A DNA stretch of 64,000 nucleotides from Cordilura impudica (taxonomy: Eukaryota > Arthropoda > Insecta > Diptera > Scathophagidae), in NCBI GenBank assembly GCA_963682025.1, contig OY821521.1:170553165-170617164 (forward strand), written 5' to 3'. Position 1 is the first letter of the stretch, and each line of letters begins with the position of its first letter. A program made the position numbers and the translations under genes. Shown piece by piece: positions 10,277 through 23,803 of the stretch. Under the pieces are notes generated by a model, which searched no databases, was not told where the DNA came from, and worked only from the letters and a program-made list of their open reading frames with translations.

Positions 10277-13200
10277 TATACCCTCCACTCCAGTGTGCAG
10301 AGGGTATATATAAGTTTGTCATTCCGTTTGTAATAATTAGAAAAAAAATTTTGGACCCCATAAAATATATATATTTGTGATCCTTATACCAACCGGAGTT
10401 AATATAGCGATGTCCGTCTGTCCGTCTGTGGAAATCACTATGACGGCATCAAACGGGCAGCTTGGGTGCTCGTGGATATAAAAAATGATTCACTAACATC
10501 CTGAGAAGTTTGCTATTTAAAATCGTCCAAATCGGTTGATTAGGGCCCGAGATTTGAATGAAGAACTAAAAAAAGTCTTGAAAAATATAATTTTCTATGT
10601 TGTTCTTTTCACGATCACGCCCTCAATAGGATAGCTAGGGTATCATTTTTAGTGAGATTTCGTGGAAAGATTTCAATTTCAAAAATCATTAAAATCGGTG
10701 GAACAGGTCCAGGGAAATCTCTGAAAAAGTAAAAAAAAATTAAAAATATGATATTTCTATATTGTTCTTGTTGTTATTTTAAATGTTGTATTGTTGTCGT
10801 AGCTGGACTTGTTGTTTTTGTGGTGGTTGTGGTAATAATATAATTAAAACTACCCCTTTGTACATTTTTTTTATCAATTCTGGTAGAAAATTTAAAAGTT
10901 TCCATTGTTTTGGCATGACTAAAAAAATTTATTAGATCATTTCTGTCATTGCCACGAGCCTGCCTGCAAAGTTTCAGATCGATTGGGTCACGGGAAAGGG
11001 GTTAAAATCGACCCAAAATTTTTTCGACAAGCAGACACTACGAGTTAATATAAAGGGAGTAAAAATTAACCAGCATCTAAAGCAAATAATGCTAAAATAT
11101 GTACCTAGTTGTTAATAAAAAAAAAAACAATGTAAATTTAGCAAAAAAAAATTTTTATGTATTAATTTATTTAAAGAGAAAAACACAAAAATAACGTTTG
11201 ATGTAGTATTTTTTGTGTGTAATATTTACATATACATACATACACATATTAAATAATACAAATAATATACATATATTCTATATATGTATATACATAATAA
11301 CTGCATGTTAGAAATAAATCGGTATATTATTTTATTTACATAAAATTCTGCAATATTTTGTTGTGGGGAAAATACATTTCTTTTGCATTAACAGAGTGTC
11401 ACTTCATTTTGCTCAGCGTGACTATGCCACAGTAGATGGCGCCACAATATTTGTTCTAATTAGTATTGCAATAGTTATATCTATTTTAACATGAATGTCA
11501 ATATTTTCGACTAGATATCATACAGAACAATGTTAAGAGTATACACGAGCTGGTCTTTTATTTCATACGTTTTTTCATTATTCTTTTAAGGTGCTATTAC
11601 ATGATGTGTTTTTTACATATGTACTGTCAAATTTTCCCACAACAAAAGTTGTACACATCGTGTGATACATATGAAACATTGCTTATGTACAATACATGAG
11701 GAAAGTCACATTTACATTTTTCAATTAGAGCAGGTTCTATTTTTGTATGACAAACATATGAAAATACAATACTGCTTGTGGCGAAAGAAAAACAGAGTAA
11801 ATTATAAAGATTAATATTGAAAGAAAATTAAATTGTTTAATATTAATTAACAATTAAAAAATATATAACTTTTTTTTAACAATAAATTTTTGTAAATTCA
11901 CAAATTAAATCAGCTGTTGTTTACATTTAGAGGTTATGTCATACGGAAATACATATGCACGTGTGATAGCAAAAATTATGAATCGTATGTAAAAGACAAT
12001 TTTGACAAACATGAGGAACTTCATATGGATAAAAAAAAGTGACAGTACATATGTAAAAAACACATCGTGTAATAGCACCTTTACAAATATGAACATAAGT
12101 TTGGCATATTAACTTTTTGTTGTCTGCTTTACCTATAAAATATCTGATTGCGATTACATCTAATTTTTAAAAATTGTTTATAATTACTCAAGCATTATTA
12201 TTCACATAAATACAAAATTGAACTTTTTAAATTTTCCATTCAAATTTTAGAAAATATCAATTCTAAAAACTGAAATTAAAATTTCAAATTATAAATTAGA
12301 AAATATTAATTGAATTTCAGAAAATCATATCAAAACGTCGGAAATAATAATTTTAAATTTAGAAGACATCAATGGCATCTTTAATATATAAATTTTATTC
12401 GTTAAACACAAATTGAAATTCCAAAAAAAAACACCAAATATGTTTACATTTAAAAAATGTTTACATTTAAAAAAAATATTGGCATTCAGGAGAAATTAAT
12501 AGCTTTTCAGTAACTTCTTTTAACGATAGTCGAATCGTTAAAAAAAAAAAGAAAATAGCAAAATTATCAGCAAAATTTTTAAACGATATTCGCTATTGTT
12601 AAAGTCAGCTGTTGTTGTTATCTAAACGACAACCATTTTTGTGTTGTTTATTCAATCGATAAAAACTTAAATTTTTAGGTTGAAATGTCGTCATACATAA
12701 ATAAAAATCATAAAATAGTGAAAATATTTTGCTTTTATTAAAAAACTTTTTTATATAAATAAAAAAAATTAAATAGCATATTCATTATTTCATTTTCAAA
12801 TAAATAAACAGAAATATTAGTAAAAAAAAATAGAGATATTAAACATAAACATAAAAAATCATCCTGTCGAACACGAAGTAATTTGTTTTTTTCTATTCTT
12901 CTTTGTGTTTTTCGCTTATTTTAACAGAGATGCCACTCGTTTACAATTTAAATAAATAGAAAAATAGATTTGTCGACTGTCATTAAGATGTGTGTACTTA
13001 GTGAATCACTAAATCCTCAGTGCAAACAACAATAGCTGTCGATATATTTTGCGATTGTCGGATCGTTGAAATTCTGTCGGATCGTTGAATTCGCACTACA
13101 GAAAACATTAATTTAAATTCAATGAATTCTAGAAAACCTCAAATGATATTTAAGAATTGCGAACATAAAAATTGTTACATAAATAAACGCAATTTGATGA

Positions 13201-13880
13201 GAATCTTATTTATATATAAATTTTCATAATTTTTTTTGGATGAAAATTTGAAGTTTTTCAGAAAATAAAGATAACAAATTATTTTATTTAAAATGTTTGG
13301 GACATTTGGTTTTTTGCGTTTGGCATCCCTAATTTGATTATTTATTATTATAAATTTATTCTCATGTTTTCAAAATATGTCAATATTTTAATAAAAAAAG
13401 TTGAGAGAGCTTTTTTTTTGGTTATTATTTTGTTACTCCATCCAACCTATATGGCCGCAATGAAGAAATATTTGGCCAGTTAAAAGAAATTATACAGCCA
13501 TCTCCAATTAGCACGATTTAATGCATATAGCCTCCCTACACAACCATTACCTTTGCAATGGAGGTTAGGGCGAGCTATTTAATTAGCAAAAACTAAATTA
13601 AACGAGAAGTTATGTTATATAACCGGAAACGCATGCATATAGGTATATAACCTAAATGCATGCCGATCAGCAACCACGATGACCAAAAAGCAAACACCGA
13701 AATAAATCGAAGTAATAGAAAAGACGAAAACCAACCCAAAGAATTTGCTGAAATAATTTGGTATTAAATTTAACAAATTATTTACTTTTTCCAATATTTT
13801 GTTTACATTTATTATCAATACTCAAACCGAGGTGGAGGGTATCAAAGATTCCGCGCAGCCGAATTTAACACTCTTACTTG
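10277..13880 (+). mobile_element. HINE-A, full length, inserted in the minisatellite
   Basis: The copy starts TATACCCTCCACTCCAGTG and ends with the ATTCGGC-type hairpin and CTTACTTG, flanked on the right by a T-run that continues the minisatellite. The sub-terminal motifs TATACCCTCCAC (5') and GGTGGAGGGTATC (3') form the inverted pair typical of Helentron-like elements. Without the nested MITE at 11589-12080 the element is about 3.1 kb, close to the 2.9-3.0 kb of the two minus-strand copies. It encodes no recognisable protein, so mobility would depend on an enzyme encoded elsewhere. Confidence 0.85.
11589..12080. mobile_element. MITE nested in HINE-A, TTA target duplication (PIF/Harbinger-like)
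   Basis: The 492-base insert has terminal inverted repeats of about 40 bases starting AGGTGCTATTACA and containing TGTGTTTTTTACATATG, with one mismatch near the start. It is flanked by TTA at 11586-11588 and 12081-12083. The same HINE-A site is unoccupied in the copies near 6700-6715 and 58985-59000, where a single TTA is present. A 3-base T(W)A duplication is the rule for PIF/Harbinger elements, so that superfamily is inferred. No transposase is encoded. Confidence 0.85.
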
Positions 13881-14050
13881 TTTAATAAAAGGTAATTTTT
13901 TAAGAAAATATACCTTTATAAAAAATGTACTTTTTTAACAAAAGTTACTTTTTTTAAAAAGGCACTTTTTTAAGAAAATGCTATTTTTAACAGAAAAGAT
14001 ACTTTAAAAAAATGTTTTTTTTTAATAAAAGTTACTGTTTTTAAACTCTT
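13881..14050 (-). repeat. GTAC minisatellite, block 2 continued
   Basis: Resumes the array of 9945-10276 directly after the HINE-A 3' end, with units such as GGTAATTTTTTAAGAAAA. Confidence 0.7.
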
Positions 14051-14089
14051 TCTTTTAACTTAATCTCTCTGTCTGTCGTGGGGCAACCC

Positions 14090-14350
14090 CATTCTCACTT
14101 ATCCAATTGAACTGAAACTTGGCCCATAGTCTTGTTGTGACTAAATATTAATTTTGCACAGTCACGCACAGTCACGGAGTGGTCTAAATGTCATTTCCCC
14201 TCATTCGATCGATCTGAAACTTGGTCCATACACTTGCTGTGAAAAAAAGATTAACTTGGACTTAGTCAGGCACAGTCACGCATTGTCACGCACAGTCACG
14301 GACAGATTTAAAACGGATTTCCCCACATCCAAGCAATCTGAAACTTTTTC
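14090..14350. repeat. Degenerate direct repeats with CACAGTCACG
   Basis: 'Atctgaaacttggtccata'-like blocks recur at about 14108, 14212 and 14336, each preceded by CCCC(A/T)-rich text and separated by runs of CACAGTCACG or CACGCACAGTCACG. The 'gatcgatctgaaactt' text also resembles the HINE-A interior, so this may be an old HINE fragment. Confidence 0.55.
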
Positions 14351-17244
14351 TGTTAATTTTTTTATTTACATTTCTAATTAAGTTTGTGAATTGTTTTCTT
14401 TTTATTTTTGAATTTTTTATTTTTTTGTTTTTTGAATTTTTTTTTTTTTGTTTATATTTTAAATTTACTTTAAGTTTTTTTTTTCAATTTCACATATTTT
14501 TTCAACCATGTTTGACAAATTTCATTTCACATAAAACTAATGTCTTATGAAATTTTTCGAATTAACTTTACTTGATAAAATTGAAACTGTTCAAAAATTG
14601 AAACTTTTCAACTTTTTCCCTTTTAGAATTTGTTTTGTTTTCTTATATTTATTAACTATGTGTTGTTTCTTACAACAAACTATATGTGTATATCCAGTCA
14701 GCATTGAAAGCTTGTTTTAACAATCTCATTTGAAGATCGAGTCATAAAACCGCATCATAATTTCATTAAATGCTAACTGGGTTTTTATGTTCTTGCTTCA
14801 TAACAATGTGTGTGCGTGTTGTGCAAAGTAAAAACTTGGATCTTAAAACTGTTTTCTAGAATAACCCCATATATCATAAAATCAAAATGTTCAGGGGAGC
14901 CAAAAAACGTTATATTTGAAATTATGGGCTCGATATAAAGTTTTTAGAGCTTTTTATTTAACAGTCCTGTAGATATGGGCAATAAATACTTTGTAAAAAA
15001 TTTTGAGTTAAAAATCTTAAGAGGAATAGATCCTAGAGAAAGACGATAAAAACAATATGTAAATTACACTTCAAGTGTGTGCAGATAAAATAACTTATGT
15101 CGACAAATGTCGTTTTCTTTGAAAAAGAAAACTACCAATGCAACCACCCATGTAGACATAAGTTGTTGCTGCTTGAAAAATGGATTTTTTTGTTCGTCAA
15201 CAAAGAGTTTACGGGACTTAGGATGAGAATATAACCATCGTATCAAGAATTGTAGTGACAAAAAATAACAGAAATAAACACACAAATCTTTATAAGTGGT
15301 TATAAACTGAAAAATAATCCAAAATTATTTTGCATTTTTTCTCATTAATAACAACGTATGTATGTCGCTATGTGTCGTTTTCTGAGAAAATAATATGTCA
15401 GCGATCAAACGTAGGTTGATATACGTCGTTAGTGCTGCAAATTAATTTAATAATCATTTAAGTTACGTCGTTATTTAAAGAAAAAACTCAGAAATGGTCA
15501 ATATTTTTAAACAAAAAATTGAACACATGTAAAGAGCGTTAAATATTAATATATTTGGCATCGTTAACTCAAAACTGACAAAAATGGACATACGCGGTTA
15601 TTCCAGAAAACCACAGAAAATTCTTTATACAAATTTTTATATCGTACATGCATGATCATAAATTTTTGAATATTCTGAGATCTGCCACTCTTGCATTCAT
15701 GATCCAATTGCAGTTTGTACATCCTCATTTATATATGATTCTTGGTTATATGTAAGTATCAAAAAATTACTGAATACGGTTTGGCTGTTCCAATTTTGAG
15801 GTCATTGGCCCAAATAAAATTTTTTTTTACCAGTTTTCCCATTCAATATATTTTATTAGTACCTGATCAATACCTAGTTGCTGAGAAATAATAGACGGCT
15901 TTGAAGATGTCGGACAAAGCTAATTTTAGTTTAAAATCCAGGCGCATCGGAAGTGAGGGCGGCATTAAGAAAAATAAAATCATGCATATACTTTGTTAAG
16001 AGTGACCAATTTTTTGAAACTTTGATGGCTGATAGTTTACACTCAAAATTATTTATACACAGCAGCTACTATTTCTATGGCCGCAACTGTATAGGCAGGC
16101 AACAAAAACATGATAAACTCACATGAATTTGCTATGTCTACGAGTATTAACAATCTCAGCCATTATATTGAAATTTAAAAATATTTTTAACTTAAAACAC
16201 TTTTTTGTACAATATTGTTTCTATTTATTTCTATATAAAATTTCTTAAATTGTGTAAGCAAAACTTGTGACAATTTAAGTTTCAATGAAAAAAAAAAATT
16301 ATTCAATAAAATCAAATCTTTAAGACCGTTTTAACAAACTTTTTTTGATGAGTTAACAAAATTATGTGTATATTAATGTGGGTATTTATAGGCTTAGAAT
16401 TTGCTTGTTTACTCTTTAATACATATTTCAGTCAGCATTTTCTCTTTGTTACTTTGTAGTTGTTTCTTGCCATTTAATGTGGTTTTCAAAAACAACAAAT
16501 AACAACAACAAAAAGAATTGTCTTGGCTCCTGTTATTGACATTTGATGTGGTTGTATGAGGTTTTACTTCGGTTTCCTGTTTGATGCTGTCTTCCTACGG
16601 ATATGGCTTGTTTAGTTTTTATGATTCTGTGACTATGAATATATAAACGTGCATGACTAGGTAGATATAGCGAGCACCCCACCCACAAAAACACCCACAC
16701 ATTCCAAAAAAAAATTAATTGAGAATGAGGTAAAGAGGAAATAAATGTATAAGTTTGCTTATATAAGAAAATTTGGTTTGTTTTTGTAAGTAACAAACGC
16801 CCCTCCCCTCTTTAATAACAATGTAAGGGTTTGTATAAAAAGTTTTTATTATAATATTGTTTGTATGTATTTGTTTGCATTGAAATATTTGTTAGAGTTG
16901 GGTTGTTAATTGAAGTTGTTTTTGTTTTTTTTTATGTGTTTATACATACATTTATTCGCTAAACAAACATGTGTTGTTGTTAAAAGCATCCAAATTTAAT
17001 GTGTTCCATATTTTGTTGTTGCTGCTGTTCTTGGTTTTATTTTTTATAGCTAGGTTATAAACCAGTAGGGTCTTGGAAATGTAGCGTCATAAAATGTTTA
17101 GCTTTAGTTTTCTTGTATGTTAACTTAACATAATTCACTTAGCATCACACAACAGGGTTTTTTATAATTTATTTAGGATTTAAATGAAAAAATTATATTG
17201 TTTAAGTGACCCATTCATAGACATATTATTAAAAATTAAAATAA
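14351..17244. other. Unassigned AT-rich region
   Basis: No conserved protein could be recognised in any frame. A 24-base block at 15672-15695 is the exact inverse of 8537-8560 (GCAAGAGTGGCAGATCTCA core). An inverted pair of AACTTATGTC lies at about 15092 and 15158. Trinucleotide-like TGTTGTTGCTGCTG occurs near 17015. A 31-codon frame starting at 15908 is too short to call. Confidence 0.4.
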
Positions 17245-20045
17245 TTAAAAAGTACCTTTAAATAAAAAGTAACATTAAATAGAGAAGGACATTTTATTAA
17301 AAAACTTCGTTTAAATAAAAAAGTATATTTTAATAAAAAACTTCGTTTAAATAAAAAAGTACATTTTAATAAAAAAATAATATTTTTATAGAAAAATTTA
17401 CCTTTTAATAAAAAACAATCTATATTTTAATAAAAAAGTACCTTGAAATAAAAAAGTACTTTCTAATAAAAAATTACCATCTAATTAAATATTACCTTCT
17501 ATAAAAAAGTACCATTTAATAAAAAAGGACCGTTTAATAAAAAAGTACCCTTAAAAAAATTACCTTTTAATAAAAAGTACCCTTAAAAAAAGTACCTTTT
17601 AATAAAAAGTAACTTTTAATAAAAAAGTAACTTTTAATAAAAAAGTATCTTTTAATAAAAAAGTACATTTTATTAAAATAAAATACCTTTTAATAAAAAT
17701 GTACCCATTAATAAAAAAAAGTACATTTTAATAAAAAAGTACCTTTTAATAAAAAAGTACTTTTTAATAAAAAATTACGTTTTAATAAAAAAGTACATTT
17801 TAATAAAAAAAAGAACCTTTTAAAAAAGGACCTTTTAATAAAAATGGAACTTTTAATAAAAAAGTACGTTTAAATAAAAATTAACTTAACAAAAAAGTAT
17901 CTTGTACTAAAAAAAAAGTATATATAAAAAAAAATATCTTTTAATAAAAAAGTACCTCCAATAAACCGTACCTTTTAATAAAAAAGTACATTTTAATAAA
18001 AAAAGTACATCTTAAGAAAAAAGTACATTTTAATACAGTAGTACCTCTTAACAAAAAAAAGTACCTTTTAATACAATAGTACCTCTTAACAAAAAAAGTA
18101 TATATTTTAATAAAAAATTACTTTTTAATTAAAAAGTACCTTTTAATAAAAAAGTACCTCCTAATAAGAAAGTACCTTTTAATAAAAAAGTACCTTTTAA
18201 TAAAAAACTACCTCTTAATAAAAAATTTCCTCCTAATAAGAAAGTATCTTTTAATAAAAAAGTACCTCCTAATAAGAAAGTACCTTTTAATAAAAAAGTA
18301 CCTCTTAATAAAAAAGTACCTTTTAATAAAAAAGTATCTTTTAATAAAAAAGTACCTTTATATTAAAAAGTGCCTCCTAATAAGAAAGTACCATTTAATA
18401 AAAAAGTATCTTTTAATAAAAAAAGTACCTTTTAATAAAAAAGTACCTTTTAATAAAAAAGTACATTTTAATAAAAAAGTACCTTTTAATAAAAAAGTAC
18501 CTTTTAATAAAAAAGTAACTTTTAATAAAAAAAGTACCTTTTAATAAAAGTACCTTTTTAAAAAAGGGACCTTTTAATCAAAAAGTACGTTTAAAAAAAG
18601 TAAAAAAAAGTACCTTTTAATGTAAAAGTACTTTTTAATTAAAAAATACCTTTTAATAAAAAAGTACCTTATAATAAAAAGGTACCTTTTAATAAAAAAG
18701 TACCTTTTAATAAAAAAGTACCTTTTAATAAAAGAGTACCTTTTAATAAAAAAGTACCTTTTAATAAAAAAGTACCTTTTAATAAAAAAGTACCTTTTAA
18801 TAAAAAAAGTATCTTTTAATAGAAAAGTACTTTTTAATAAAAAATCTAATTTTAATAAAAAAGTACCTTTTAACAAAAAAGTACATTTTAATACAATAGT
18901 ACCTCTTAAGAAAAAAAGTACCTTTTAATAAAGAAGTACCAGTTAATAAAAAAGTACCATCTAATATAAAAGTACTTTTTAATTAAAAAGTTCCTTTAAA
19001 AAAAAGTACCTCCTAATAAAAAAGTACCTTCCAATAAAAAGTACCTTTTAATAAAAAAAAGTACCTCTTAATAAAAAAGTGTCTTTTAATAAAAAAGTAC
19101 TTTTTAATAAAAAAGTACCTTTTAATGAAAAAGTAGCTTATAATAAAAAAGTAGCTTTTAATAAAAAAAAGTAGCTTTTAATAAAAAAGTAGCTTTTAAT
19201 AAAAGAGTACTTTCATAAAAAAGTAAATTTTAATTTAAAAAAAGTACCTTGTAAAAGTACTTTGTAAAAAAAGTAAGTTTTAATAAAAAAGTAGCTTTTA
19301 ATAAAAAAGTAGCTTTTAATAAAAAAGTAGCATTTAATAAAACAGTACTATTTCCTAACAAAGAAAAAGTTGATAAAAAAAATTACCTTTTTATTTAGAA
19401 GTGCCTTCTAATAAAAAAGTAAGTTTTAATAAAAACAGTACCTTTTACTAAAAAGTACCCATAAATAACAAATAAAAAAGTACCTATAAATAACAAAGTA
19501 CTTTTTTACAAAAACATATGTTATTAAAAAAAAGTACCTTTTAATAAAAAAGTACGTTTTAATAAAACATTAACCTTTTTTATAAATAATTACCTTCTAA
19601 TAACCAACGAAAAAGTAAAGAAGTAATAAGTAAAATATTTTTACTAAAGAAGTAAATTTTATTAAAAAAGTACCCTTTGCTTCAAAAGTACCTTTACCTA
19701 AACACGTACCTTTTTGGAAAACCTTTTTCCAAAACCCTTTATTGAAATTTGTACCTTTTACAAAATTGTAACTTTAACAAAAAAGGTGTTTTTTACAAAG
19801 CATATTTTACCCCAAAAAATACCTTTTCGCAAAAAAATTAACTTTTTACAAAAGTCTCTAACAAATAATCATTTAAAAATAATGTCTCATAAAAAGTACA
19901 TTTTACAAAAAGTTTTTCCTATTTCAAAATTTAAAAATAATAAAAAGTATAAAAAGTACATTTAACAAAAAGTTTTTCTTATATCAAAAAAGTACTTTTT
20001 ACCAAAAAACAGACCTTTTACAAAAATTTTACTTTTTCTACTTTG
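17245..20045 (+). repeat. GTAC minisatellite, block 3 (largest, 2.8 kb)
   Basis: More than 100 degenerate units of the form CCTTTTAATAAAAAAGTA (18 bases) occur with single-base indels and substitutions. Purity is highest at about 18,100-18,900. The near-palindromic centre around GTAC makes both strands look alike. Open frames reading FIKRYF-type repeats on the minus strand are a by-product of the 18-base period and are not genes. Units toward 19,700 change to GTACCTTTTACAAAAA. Confidence 0.9.
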
Positions 20046-20139
20046 AATTTCGGATTAGATATATATAAAATCGTTGAAAATTAGAAAGTGCTGTATTTTG
20101 GTAACGTTTAAAGGACAACATTTTAATAAATGTCCTCCT

Positions 20140-21320
20140 TTTTTGAAAAAAGTACAATTTAAAAAAAATGTGTATTTAGATCTTATTTGATAAAGGTATT
20201 ATTTATGGCACATGTGACTTCTTAAATGGTCTTTCCTTTAAAAATATATTAAAATGTACTTTTAAAAGGTACCTTTTTTTAAAAATGCTTTTTTGAAAAA
20301 GGTATCTATTATTAAAATATAAATTTTTTGAAGCGTACTTGTTTAACAGGGTACTTTTTTAAAAGGGACTTTATTGAAAAGGCACTTTTCTAAAATAAAC
20401 TTTTTTGAAAGGTACTTTTTCTAAAATGTACTTTGTTAAAATGTACTTTTTTAAAAATACTTTTCTTAAAACGCAAAACGCTAAAATTTTAAAAGGTACT
20501 TTCCCAAACGGCATTTTTGTGAAACGTACTTTCTTTTAAAGGCATTTCCTTTTAAATATACTTTTTTAAAACGTACTCTTTTAGAAGGTGTTTTGTTTAA
20601 AATGTACTTTTTTAAAAGGTACTTATTTCTAAATTGTACTTCTTTTAAATGGCACTTTCTTTAAAATTTATTTTTTAAAAGGTATTTTTTTTAAATGGTA
20701 GTATTTCTACAAAGTACTTTTCTAAAAGGTATTTTTCATAAGGAACGTCTTTTAAAAGGTTATTTTTGAATGGCTCTTTTTAGACAGATATTTTTTAAAA
20801 AGATACTTTTTTGAAATGGTACTTTTCTAAAAAGGAATGTTTTAATTCACTTTTTTAAGTAGATTTTTTTTAGATGATTCTATTTTTAAAGGTATTTTCT
20901 TTTTAAATAGTAGTATAGAGTACTTTTCTAAATAGTATTTCTTATGAGGTTCTCTTTTTAAAAGGTAATTTTTAAATGGTTCTTTTTATAAAGCTACTTT
21001 TTAAAAAGATACTTTTTTAAAAGAGTACTTTTAAAAAGGTATTTTATTAATGTACTTTTTTAAGGAGTATTTTTTAGGAGTACTGAAAAAAAGTACTTTT
21101 TAAAAGGGTACTTTTTTAAAGGTACTTTTTTTAAAAGGTACTTTTTTAATAGATACTTTTTTCTAAAGGTATTTTTTTAAAAGGTACCTAAAAAGTACTT
21201 TTTTACAAATTTATTTTTTAAAAGGTACTTTTTAAAACGTACTTTTGTAGAAAGAATTTTTTTAAAACGTACTTTTTAAAACGTATTTTTTTAAACGGTA
21301 CTTTTTTAAAAGTTAGTTTG
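20140..21320 (-). repeat. GTAC minisatellite, block 4 (inverted relative to block 3)
   Basis: Units read AAAGGTACTTTTTTA, that is, the complement of the orientation in 17245-20045. About 90 bases of unrelated sequence (20046-20139) separate the two blocks. Degeneration is stronger than in block 3. Confidence 0.85.
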
Positions 21321-22464
21321 TTGGATAATCGTAATTTCTTTTAAAAAATGTTTATTGTTTCGATATAATTTAAGTTGAACTACAATGATTGGACTAATAA
21401 ATTTTTTTTCTACTACTGAATATTCTGCAAGTAGGTTAACCAAAGTTTTTTTTTACTGTTTTGCAAGATACTTTAACCTAATTCTACTATATTTTTATTT
21501 TGAGGGTTTGACTGCTAAAACACAACAACATTAAAAATGCTTCCTAAAATTAAAGAAAAAAATCCTTTTTCTAAAAATGACCACCATTCAAATTCCTTAT
21601 TATTCTACTTGGGTGTGGTATTTCACAAGGAAATAATTGCAGGGAAAGAAATGCTGCCAATGTAAATAACGTTCATTTTTTTTTATTCTAAACCTCTTAA
21701 AATTCTTTTTCTATTTCTGTTTAAATTTTGTTTGTTATACTAACCCTAATTTTGAAAAGAAAAAAAAAACTAAAACACATAAACGTTTATCAACATTTGG
21801 GGGAAAAAGAAAAAAATTTGCATGTACTACATACATACACATGATATTGAAAGCTGTATTCGTATGGAAATGAGGAAAGACAATTTTGAAACGATGACAA
21901 TGTCGACCAAACCCATATAATGACAAATAGTACACCAAAAATAGAAGATAATGGACATTACAACAATGCATGAGAATAGGGGGAATGAATCTTTTGCATA
22001 ATATTTTAATATTTTTGGAATTTTTCAAATTCTAGTAATATCTAAATAGCGGGAATCAAAAGATGAAAGCGCCTTAAATACTCTCAATTAAAATCGAATA
22101 TAAAACTTTTTAAAAGTTTCTTAATGTTTCAAAATATTTAATTACGCCATTGATTCTTATATTTTTGAACCTGAAACCATTTCCTAGAATAACTATATCC
22201 TTCTTACTTCTTTATTCTATTTTGGTATACATTCTCTGGATTTCAGGAGAAACTACAACAATATTTACACCTTTTACAGTTGGCTTTAAAAAAAACCTTT
22301 AAATTAACAAGATAGAAAAAGGATTTTAATTTCATTTGCGAACACCCATATTTTCCACCAGAAGTAGATTTTTATATTTAAATTCATAAGAAAACGTTTC
22401 GAGAACTAGACACATAGAACGGAAGTTACTTTAATTCAGGTAATCCATATTATTTCCATTTATT
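21321..22464. other. Unique segment, nothing recognised
   Basis: A minus-strand frame of 97 codons at 21735-22028 has no family signature. No repeat shared with the rest of the window was noticed. Confidence 0.4.
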
Positions 22465-23803
22465 GACCAAAATGTACATTTTAAAAAAAGTACCCTTTAA
22501 AAACAGTATCTTTTAAAAAAAAGTACATTTTAAAAAACAATGTAAAAAAGTGCCTCTTAAAAAAATACCTTTTTAAAAAGCTATCTGTCGAAAAAAGAAC
22601 CATTTAAAAATTATCTTAAAAAAAATAGCTCTTAAAAAACATCTTTTAGTAAAATACTTTTTAAAAATACTACCATTTTAAAAAAAAGTACATTTTAACA
22701 AGTACCTTCTATAATGTACCTTTTAAAAAATACGTTTTGCCTTCTAGAAAAAGTACATATCAAAAAAAGTAACTATTAAAAAAGTACCTTTAAAAATACC
22801 TTTAGAAAAAATTACCTATTTATAAAAAAGTACCTTTTAAAAAAAGTGTCTTTCAAAAAATTACCTTTTAAGAGATTTACCTGTTAAAAAAGTACCTCTA
22901 TAATAGGACCTTTAGAAAACAGTAACTCTAAACAAGCATCTTTTCTAAAAATGTACGTCTTTTAAAAGTACTTTTTTAAAAAGATAACCTTTTTAAAAAA
23001 GTATCTCTTAAAAAATACATTTAAAAAAATTACCTTTTAAGAAAATACTATTAAAAAAGTAATTTTTTTAAAAAATTACCTTCTGAAGAAAATACTTTTT
23101 CAAAAAGTACCTTTCAAAAAGTACTTTTTTAAAAAAGTACATTTAAAAAAATACTTATGAAAAAAATGCCTTAAAAAAACGTTTTATAGAAGTACCCTTA
23201 AAAAGTTCCTTCAAGAAAAGTACTTTTTTAAAAAGTAATTTTTAAGGAAAGTGATATTAAAATAAAGTACATTTAAAAAAAAGAACCTTTTAAAAAAAGT
23301 ATATTAAAAAAGTACATTTTATAAGAAGTGCCTTTTAAAAAAGTGCCATTTAAAAATAGTATCGTTGCAAAAAGTACTTTTAAAAACAATACCTTTTAGC
23401 AATAAGTACCTTTTATAAAGTATGTAGTCCGTTTTACAAAAAAGTACGTTTTAAAAAAATACCCTTTAAAAGAAAGTACCTTTAATATAAATACCTTTTA
23501 AAAAAGTACCTTTTAAAAAGTAGCTATTTAAAAAAGGTACCTTTTAAAAAAATATAGTATATTTAAAAAAATTTCATTTTAAAAGAAATACTTTTTAAAT
23601 AATGTAACTTTTAAAAAGAAGAAGTACCTTTTAGCATAAAATACCTTTTAACAACAGGTACCTTTTAAAAAGAAGTACCATTTAAAAATAGTACACTTTA
23701 AAAAATACCTTCTGGAAAAGTACCTTTTAAAAAAATACTTAAAACAATATCTTTAAAAAAAAGTACCTTTAGAAAAAGGTGCCTTTTAAAAAACGTGTCT
23801 TTT
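22465..23803 (+). repeat. GTAC minisatellite, block 5
   Basis: Units of about 15-17 bases such as AAAAAAGTACCTTTTAA; strongly degenerate. Interrupted at its right side by two TIR elements. Confidence 0.85.

Noticed and set aside
11905..12096. 63-codon minus-strand frame
   Set aside because: Lies inside the TIR element at 11589-12080 and runs across its terminus; not a gene.
18574..18876. 100-codon minus-strand frame of repeated FIKRYF-type residues
   Set aside because: It is produced by the 18-base period of the GTAC minisatellite, which keeps one frame open; composition is that of the array.
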